Shown here in pieces: positions 52,492-56,763 of a stretch of 56,763 nucleotides of DNA. Location of the stretch: NCBI GenBank assembly GCA_035623255.1, contig DASPTU010000092.1:1-56763 (forward strand), written 5' to 3'. A model generated the notes under the pieces. That model worked only from the letters and a program-made list of their open reading frames with translations. It was not told where the DNA came from and made no database searches. This DNA comes from JAFAGX01 sp035623255. Lineage in GTDB: Bacteria; Acidobacteriota; Terriglobia; Terriglobales; Acidobacteriaceae. The position numbers were made by a program, and so were the translations under genes. The first letter of the stretch is position 1; the number at the start of each line of letters is the position of its first letter.

Positions 52492-52866
52492 ATGCCAGCC
52501 GGTAAAATCCTTTGCGTCGATGACGAGGAACTTGGTCTGCTTGTTCGCAAGATGATGTTGGAGTCTGAGGGCTTCGAGGTCGCCGTTGCCCCCGATGGCA
52601 ACTCCGGCCTTGAACTATTCGACAGCATCGATTTCGATCTGGTTTTGCTGGACTACTGCATGCCTGGCATGAACGGCGGCGAAGTCGCAGAGGCCATTCG
52701 GCGCTTGCACCCCGAAATCCCCATCATTCTCCTTTCGGCCTATGTGACTCTGCCCGAGAAGCACGTCAAATTAGCCGACGCCTGTGTCACCAAGGGCGAC
52801 TCTGTAGAGGTCTTGCTTGGGCTGGTTCGGAGCTTAATCACGCGGAATGGAGGTCGCGCCGCTTGA
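52492..52866 (+). CDS. Single-domain response regulator (receiver only)
   Basis: A 124-residue CheY-like receiver with no output domain. The acidic pocket is Asp10/Asp11 in CVDDEE, the phosphorylation site is Asp54 in LLDYCMPG, and the switch residues are Ser82 and Lys101. The following histidine kinase gene starts with a TTG that overlaps its stop by 4 nt, so the two are translationally coupled and are presumably partners. Without an output domain it must act by protein contact or relay. Confidence 0.92.
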   Translation: MPAGKILCVDDEELGLLVRKMMLESEGFEVAVAPDGNSGLELFDSIDFDLVLLDYCMPGMNGGEVAEAIRRLHPEIPIILLSAYVTLPEKHVKLADACVTKGDSVEVLLGLVRSLITRNGGRAA

Positions 52867-54644
52867 CCACCAGCCAAAAAGTTTTCCAGCGACAAGTCAG
52901 ATGGCTGGTCCTGGTTCCGCTGCTGATTTTGCTGCTCATCGCCGCCCTCCTGGAGTTCCAGGTGCACAGGCTGACCGCAGCGCAGAACTGGGTTGATCAC
53001 ACCGATGTCGTCCTCTCCCAGGCCAGACTCTTACTGCGCGTCATCATTGACCAGGAAACCGGGCTTCGCGGCTTTCTCTTGACCCACGACGAGCAGTTCC
53101 TGCAGCCATACCACAAAGCCGACCAGAGTCTCCCTGGCCTTTTCGACCAACTTAATGCCAGCATCATCGACAATTCCGACCAGCAGCAACGCTTGGCCAG
53201 TGTTCGCCGCGGCTGTGACCAGTGGCGCACCTGGGCAGAGAGCGCCATCAACCGGCTTCGTGTCGGGGACCCTGAAGTTAATTCCGCGGAGTTCAACCTG
53301 GCTGGCAAGCAATTGATGGATGACCTCCGTCAACGACAGCAGGACTTCGTCGACCAGGAAGATCGGCTCAAAATGGTTCGCGCGCAAAGCTCGCAGCGCG
53401 CCGGACGCGCCTTCACCTTGACCTTGCTGGGCCTGGTTGTCGCCTTTGCTTTCATCTTGTTCGTTCAGACGCGCACCAGCATCCGCGCCGTCGATGCCGA
53501 GTACGCCTCCATTCTGCAGAATCTGCAAAAGCGGACCGACGAACTGAGCGAAAGCCGCGAACGCCTCCATGTCACTTTGCGCAGCATCGGCGATGGCGTC
53601 ATCGTTACCAACTCCAGTGGAAAGATCACATTTCTGAATCCCGTTGCTGAAAATCTTACACAATACTCTCTCGAGCGCGCCATCGGTAAACCTCTGAATC
53701 AAGTCTTCCACGTCATCAACGAGGAAACTCGTAAGCCGGTTGAAAGCCCATTCGACAAGGTAATGCGTTTGGGCACCGTCGTCGGGCTCGCCAACCACAC
53801 CGCACTCGTGCGCGAGGACGGCAGCGAACTTTCGATCGATGACAGCGGCGCTCCCATTCGCGATGCCCACGGTCAGGTGCAAGGCGTGGTGCTGGTCTTT
53901 CGCGACGTCACCGAGCAGAAAGAAATGATGAAAGTTTTGCAGATGAACGAAAGGCTCGCCGCTGCGGGAAAGCTATCCGCCAGTATTGCTCACGAGATTC
54001 ATAATCCTCTCGAAACCATCGGCAACATTCTTTATCTGATCCGCAAGCAGGCCGGCTCGGATTCCGAAAAATTCATTGGGATGGCCGAGCAGGAGCTCTC
54101 CCGCGTCGTCCAGATCACCAAGAACATGCTCAGCCTTTACCGCGAATCCAAACGCCCTGTGCCCCTGAAACTCGGCGAGGTTCTCGACGGCGTCAGTGTC
54201 ATTCTCCAGCGCCCGTTGCGTGACAAGCAGGTCACCTTCTCCTGCCACGTTCTCACCGAATCGCGCATTTCCGCATACCCCGCCGAAATGCGCCAGGTAG
54301 TTTCCAATCTGATTGGCAACGCCATCGATGCTGTCCCGCTAGGCGGAACAGTCGAAGTCACGATTGATGACACTCGTTTCAGGGATTCAGAACCCGGTGT
54401 GTTTCTGATGGTGCGCGACAACGGTTCAGGCATCTCCAAGCAAAATCTTTCCAAATTGTTTCAGCCTTTCTTCACTACCAAAGGCGAAAACGGCACCGGC
54501 CTTGGCCTGTGGATCACCCACGGCATCGTCTCCAAGATCGGCGGCTATATTGAGGTGAGTAGCGAAACAACGGGTGAGAACCGCGGTACGACTTTCAAAC
54601 TCTTCTTCCCACGCCTTGCCGCTGAAATCCAGGCCGCTGACTGA
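52863..54644 (+). CDS. CHASE3-PAS sensor histidine kinase
   Basis: A 593-residue membrane kinase starting at TTG 52863. Two transmembrane helices (14-32 and 183-201) flank a helical CHASE3 sensor (about 35-180) with QETGLRGFLLT. A PAS domain follows (about 236-350). The HisKA domain has the phospho-acceptor His377 in SIAHEIHNP, and the HATPase domain has N-box NLIGNAIDAV, DNGSGIS and TTKGENGTGLGL. It probably phosphorylates the receiver encoded just upstream. The signal is unknown. No terminator is obvious after it, and repeat-like DNA follows. Confidence 0.94.
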   Translation: MTTSQKVFQRQVRWLVLVPLLILLLIAALLEFQVHRLTAAQNWVDHTDVVLSQARLLLRVIIDQETGLRGFLLTHDEQFLQPYHKADQSLPGLFDQLNASIIDNSDQQQRLASVRRGCDQWRTWAESAINRLRVGDPEVNSAEFNLAGKQLMDDLRQRQQDFVDQEDRLKMVRAQSSQRAGRAFTLTLLGLVVAFAFILFVQTRTSIRAVDAEYASILQNLQKRTDELSESRERLHVTLRSIGDGVIVTNSSGKITFLNPVAENLTQYSLERAIGKPLNQVFHVINEETRKPVESPFDKVMRLGTVVGLANHTALVREDGSELSIDDSGAPIRDAHGQVQGVVLVFRDVTEQKEMMKVLQMNERLAAAGKLSASIAHEIHNPLETIGNILYLIRKQAGSDSEKFIGMAEQELSRVVQITKNMLSLYRESKRPVPLKLGEVLDGVSVILQRPLRDKQVTFSCHVLTESRISAYPAEMRQVVSNLIGNAIDAVPLGGTVEVTIDDTRFRDSEPGVFLMVRDNGSGISKQNLSKLFQPFFTTKGENGTGLGLWITHGIVSKIGGYIEVSSETTGENRGTTFKLFFPRLAAEIQAAD

Positions 54645-54652
54645 CCATGTCT

Positions 54653-54742
54653 GGGTGCCGCACCCTAACCGAGCGCTCTTTGCGATGTAGGGTGGGAGGC
54701 AACGCCCTCCTCCTTTGGCCAGGGCATGGCTTCAGCCATGCC
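54653..54742. repeat. Cluster of palindromic repeats
   Basis: This stretch holds GGGTGC-C-GCACCC (54653-54665), then a GGGAGGC/GCCCTCC-type partial palindrome near 54690-54710, and GGCATGGCT-TC-AGCCATGCC (54723-54742), a perfect 9-bp stem. No open frame with coding character crosses it. It resembles the dispersed non-coding repeats of acidobacterial genomes. Immediately downstream (54743-54818) I see nothing else. Confidence 0.5.
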
Positions 54743-54818
54743 GAAAAACCACCGAACCCAACCCTCCCAGGTTAGCGTCCAAGACCGGAACGCGAACCTG
54801 AGCCACTCGCTCTTGCAG

Positions 54819-54965
54819 CTATTGTGGGGTCGATCCATACCGTCTTACCGGCAGCACCCGATCGTAGCGCTTAAAGTCGCGATCGGTCGTGAATACCTGC
54901 CACTGCCGCTGATGAGCCACGGCACAGATCAGGAAATCGATGGTTGACCGGGCGATTCCGCGTGT
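54819..54965 (-). pseudogene. C-terminal remnant of a VapC-type PIN-domain toxin
   Basis: The last 48 codons before the stop at 54819 read like the end of a VapC ribonuclease: TRGIARSTIDFLICAVA with the late PIN aspartate, then VFTTDRDFKRY. Upstream in the same frame the similarity stops abruptly at a palindromic repeat (54991-55010) and a terminator, and the frame then runs into the tRNA gene. The N-terminal half with the first catalytic aspartate, and any VapB antitoxin, are missing. I therefore call it a disrupted gene fragment rather than a functional toxin. Confidence 0.65.
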
Positions 54966-54990
54966 GTGGCACTGGGCTGCTCGACGAGGT

Positions 54991-55010
54991 CGGGCGAAAC
55001 GCCCGTCCCC
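54991..55010. repeat. GC-rich palindromic repeat next to the vapC remnant
   Basis: CGGGCG-AAA-CGCCCG (54991-55005) followed by TCCCC. On the minus strand it reads GGGGACGGGCG and then GCCCG, sharing an exact 11-nt core with the repeat inside hemD (30724-30734). Confidence 0.6.
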
Positions 55011-55019
55011 GCACAAAGC

Positions 55020-55046
55020 AAAACCCCGGACCGCTTTCGTCCGGGG
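55020..55046 (-). terminator. Intrinsic terminator on the minus strand
   Basis: CCCCGGAC (55024-55031) and GTCCGGGG (55039-55046) form an 8-bp stem with a 7-nt loop, followed on the minus strand by TTTT (55023-55020). It would stop any transcript reading through from the tRNA toward the vapC remnant. Confidence 0.65.
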
Positions 55047-55134
55047 CGTAACCTGTCCAGCTACGAGATCAGTATGAGCAACCTCCAACTCGAAGTCAAG
55101 GTTACTGAGGAGCCTGCCTGTCCTCAGACTCCCT

Positions 55135-55163
55135 AAAAAAGGTTCCCTACCAGAGAGGAACCT
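55135..55163 (-). terminator. Intrinsic terminator directly after the tRNA
   Basis: On the minus strand AGGTTCC and GGAACCT (55163-55157 and 55146-55140) form a 7-bp stem with a 10-nt loop, followed by a run of T (55140-55135). It begins 2 nt after the tRNA 3' end, so it is the natural terminator of the tRNA transcript. Confidence 0.7.
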
Positions 55164-55164
55164 G

Positions 55165-55236
55165 TGGACCCGGCGGGATTCGAACCCGCACCTTGTAGCT
55201 GGACAGGCTAATGTGCTCCCGTTACACCACGGGCCC
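55165..55236 (-). tRNA. tRNA with anticodon GTC (Asp by decoding), atypical
   Basis: A 72-nt cloverleaf. Acceptor GGGCCCG pairs with CGGGTCC (one G-T pair). The D stem GTGT/GCAC is intact with GG in the loop, and the T arm GCGGG-TTCGAAT-CCCGC is perfect. The anticodon arm is TTAGC-CTGTCCA-GCTAC, giving anticodon GTC at 34-36. Departures from ordinary tRNA-Asp are discriminator A73 instead of G73, C37-A38 in the loop, and a T27-C43 mismatch. CCA is not encoded. A terminator follows at once. It could be a divergent Asp isoacceptor or a tRNA with altered identity. Confidence 0.72.
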
Positions 55237-55321
55237 CACACAATTTTAGAAAGACGGCCGCGTCCAGCCTAGTTCAAACATCACAACGCCCTCATTCTCA
55301 GTTCCGATGTGGGAACGCCTC

Positions 55322-55352
55322 AAAATAAATCGGGGCGGCTCACGCCGCCCCG
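55322..55352 (-). terminator. Intrinsic terminator downstream of ahcY
   Basis: CGGGGCGGC (55331-55339) and GCCGCCCCG (55344-55352) form a perfect 9-bp stem with loop TCAC, followed on the minus strand by ATTTATTTT. It lies 67 nt after the ahcY stop. Confidence 0.7.
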
Positions 55353-55388
55353 AAAATCCGTGGATAAGAATGTCTGGGCCACACAGAT

Positions 55389-55410
55389 ACGCGGGCGAGG
55401 GCGCCCGCGT
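55389..55410. repeat. GC-rich palindrome between ahcY and its terminator
   Basis: ACGCGGGCG (55389-55397) and CGCCCGCGT (55402-55410) form a perfect 9-bp stem with loop AGGG, beginning 9 nt after the ahcY stop codon. No T-run follows on either side, so it is more likely a repeat or mRNA 3'-end stabiliser than a terminator. Confidence 0.5.
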
Positions 55411-55418
55411 CACACAAC

Positions 55419-56696
55419 CTACGTCCCCTCGCTCCAGCCCGCCAGATACTCTTCCTGCTCGGGCGTCAGCTTGTCGATCTTGATCGCCATCGACTCCAGC
55501 TTGAGCTTGGCCACGCGCCTATCCAGCTCCTCGGGAACTTTGTAAACTTTCTTTTCCAGCGTTTTGGCATTTTTCACCATGAACTCAACCGACAAAGCCT
55601 GGTCGGCGAAGCTCATGTCCATCACCGACGCCGGATGTCCCTCCGCCGATGCCAGATTAATCAGCCGGCCTTCGCCCAGGAGATTGATCTTGCGCCCGTC
55701 CTTCATCGAATACTCTTCCACGAAGTTGCGCGTCGTGCGCTTCGAGGAAGCCATCTTCCCCAGCGAAGGGATATCGATTTCGACATTGAAGTGGCCGGAG
55801 TTCGAAATGATCGCGCCATCTTTCATCAGTTCGAAGTGCTCCTTGGCCAAAACATTTTTGTTTCCCGTTACCGTGCAGAACACGTCGCCAATTTTGGCCG
55901 CTTCATTCATCGACATCACGCGGAAACCATCCATCACCGCTTCCAGCGCCTTCGTCGGATCAATTTCCGTGATGATCACCTCCGCTCCAGCGCCACGCGC
56001 GCGGCTCGCCAGGCCGCGTCCGCACCATCCATAACCTGCAACCACGAATTTCGATCCCGCCAGCAGATAGTTCGTGGCGCGAATGATTCCGTCAATTGTT
56101 GATTGCCCCGTGCCGTAGCGGTTGTCAAACAGATGCTTGGTGTCAGCATCGTTGACTGCAATGATCGGGAAGCGCAGCACGCCTTGCTTCGCCATCGCCC
56201 GCAGCCGGATCACGCCGGTTGTCGTCTCTTCTGTGCCGCCGATCACGCCTTCCAGCGCATCCGTGCGCTTGGTGTGAAGAACGGTGACAAGGTCCGCTCC
56301 GTCATCCATGGTGATGTGCGGCCTATGATCAATGGCCGCCAGGATGTGGCTGTAGTACGTATCGTTGTCCTCGCCTTTGATTGCAAACACGGAAATCCCG
56401 TGGTCCCGCACCAGGCTGGCGGCAACGTCGTCCTGCGTGGAGAGCGGATTCGATGCGCACAACACCACATCGGCGCCGCCATCTCGCAGCGTGATCGCCA
56501 GGTTCGCCGTCTCCGCCGTCACGTGCAAACACGCCGACACGCGAATCCCTTTCAGCGGCTGGTTCTTGATGAATTCTTTGCGGATGATCTGCAAAACCTT
56601 CATCGACTGGTTTGCCCAATCAATGCGCTTCTTGCCAAGATCAGCAAAATCGATGCTCTTGATGTCACACTGTGCTTGTGTCGGTATCGTTGCCAT
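55419..56696 (-). CDS. ahcY: Adenosylhomocysteinase (S-adenosylhomocysteine hydrolase)
   Basis: A 425-residue cytosolic NAD-dependent enzyme splitting S-adenosylhomocysteine into adenosine and homocysteine, which keeps methylation going. Diagnostic are GIRVSACLHVTAETANLA at about 50-67, the NAD-binding GYGWCGRGLASRARGAG, and DNRYGTGQSTIDGI. The C-terminal part with EEYSMKDGRKINLLGEGRL and PASVMDMSFADQAL is normal. At 425 residues it lacks the internal insertion of the longer bacterial form (about 470). The ATG has AGGAG 3-7 nt upstream, directly preceded by a small GCGGC-GAA-GCCGC hairpin (56706-56718). Confidence 0.97.
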   Translation of the reverse strand: MATIPTQAQCDIKSIDFADLGKKRIDWANQSMKVLQIIRKEFIKNQPLKGIRVSACLHVTAETANLAITLRDGGADVVLCASNPLSTQDDVAASLVRDHGISVFAIKGEDNDTYYSHILAAIDHRPHITMDDGADLVTVLHTKRTDALEGVIGGTEETTTGVIRLRAMAKQGVLRFPIIAVNDADTKHLFDNRYGTGQSTIDGIIRATNYLLAGSKFVVAGYGWCGRGLASRARGAGAEVIITEIDPTKALEAVMDGFRVMSMNEAAKIGDVFCTVTGNKNVLAKEHFELMKDGAIISNSGHFNVEIDIPSLGKMASSKRTTRNFVEEYSMKDGRKINLLGEGRLINLASAEGHPASVMDMSFADQALSVEFMVKNAKTLEKKVYKVPEELDRRVAKLKLESMAIKIDKLTPEQEEYLAGWSEGT

Positions 56697-56763
56697 ACGT
56701 CTCCTGCGGCTTCGCCGCTTCTGTTGTATTGATTATTTCTTTGTCACTCCGAGGAGCGAATAA
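56697..56763 (-). promoter_or_regulatory. ahcY leader with hairpin abutting the ribosome-binding site
   Basis: Only 67 nt of upstream sequence are present. They contain the ribosome-binding site AGGAG (56701-56704 region) and a 5-bp hairpin (56706-56718) just 5' of it. An SAH riboswitch cannot be recognised, but the window ends too early to exclude one. No promoter is identified. Confidence 0.3.

Noticed and set aside
54819..55241. An open frame of 140 codons spanning the tRNA and the vapC remnant
   Set aside because: Its first part is simply the tRNA read as protein and the middle is terminator and repeat DNA. Only the last 48 codons show protein-like similarity.
56697..56763. SAH riboswitch upstream of ahcY
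   Set aside because: Only 67 nt of leader are available and no conserved core is visible. The small hairpin at the ribosome-binding site is not enough.
1..56763. CRISPR array, insertion sequence, prophage or biosynthetic gene cluster
   Set aside because: No regularly spaced repeats, transposase, integrase, phage structural gene or polyketide/peptide synthase frames were found. The short palindromes are not IS ends.

Overview
The window looks like a chromosomal segment of an Acidobacteriota member (Koribacter/Acidobacteriaceae-like). This rests on gene content rather than on any marker: a PadR regulator next to an ADOP-type duplicated permease without an ATPase, a very large Oar-like TonB-dependent receptor with an N-terminal carboxypeptidase-regulatory domain, a 1088-residue Asp-box (BNR) secreted protein, Gram-negative KDO genes, and dispersed GC-rich palindromes. 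GC content is moderately high. I see no insertion sequence, prophage, CRISPR array, rRNA or secondary-metabolite cluster. Most of the window is dense housekeeping DNA with many 4-nt start/stop overlaps.

Layout. 1-3243 (+): tail of an unknown exported protein, then padR and the ADOP permease. 8546-3278 (-): a KDO/LPS supply cluster, pyrG-osmC-kdsA-ion channel-kdsD. 8729-10430 (+): a secreted unknown and an F420-type NADP reductase-like protein. 12711-10427 (-): a methyltransferase and an aromatic-amino-acid-type decarboxylase. 12808-14991 (+): an M28 (GCPII-type) peptidase. 17731-14988 (-): Nudix hydrolase, cold-shock protein and PolX. 17816-18676 (+): a DUF2520 Rossmann protein. 26020-18673 (-): mutS-nagZ-anmK-peptide-binding lipoprotein-ymdB, in which nagZ/anmK form a peptidoglycan-recycling core. 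26120-31537 (+): a GalT-like protein with its nucleophile histidine replaced, a small unknown, then the heme operon hemX-hemA-hemC-hemD behind a CTATAATC -10 element and a perfect TGTGA-N6-TCACA site. 32820-31540 (-): a secreted amidohydrolase.

33018-39381 (+): CocE-type hydrolase, APC permease, PYROXD2-like FAD oxidoreductase and a homocysteine S-methyltransferase-like protein. 39975-39437 (-): dodecin and a small cysteine protein. 40095-41281 (+): ftsY overlapped by an AtpZ/AtpI-like protein. 42409-41285 (-): a HisC-like aminotransferase with a twin-arginine signal, divergent from a LysR regulator (42560-43468). 47072-43509 (-): the TonB receptor. 48074-47247 (-): an SGNH hydrolase. 48236-54644 (+): PPK2, the BNR-repeat protein, and a translationally coupled receiver protein and CHASE3/PAS histidine kinase. 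54645-55418: a repeat-rich intergenic island with a vapC remnant, an odd tRNA (anticodon GTC) and three intrinsic terminators. 56696-55419 (-): ahcY.

The observations most worth a second look are the GalT-like protein with HPT in place of HPH, the Tat-exported HisC-like aminotransferase next to a LysR gene, the palindromic repeat translated as the hemD N-terminus (same family as the one beside the vapC remnant), the atypical tRNA, and a shared CTATAATC -10 element at four or five promoters. I did not find convincing evidence for a wholly new multi-gene system.
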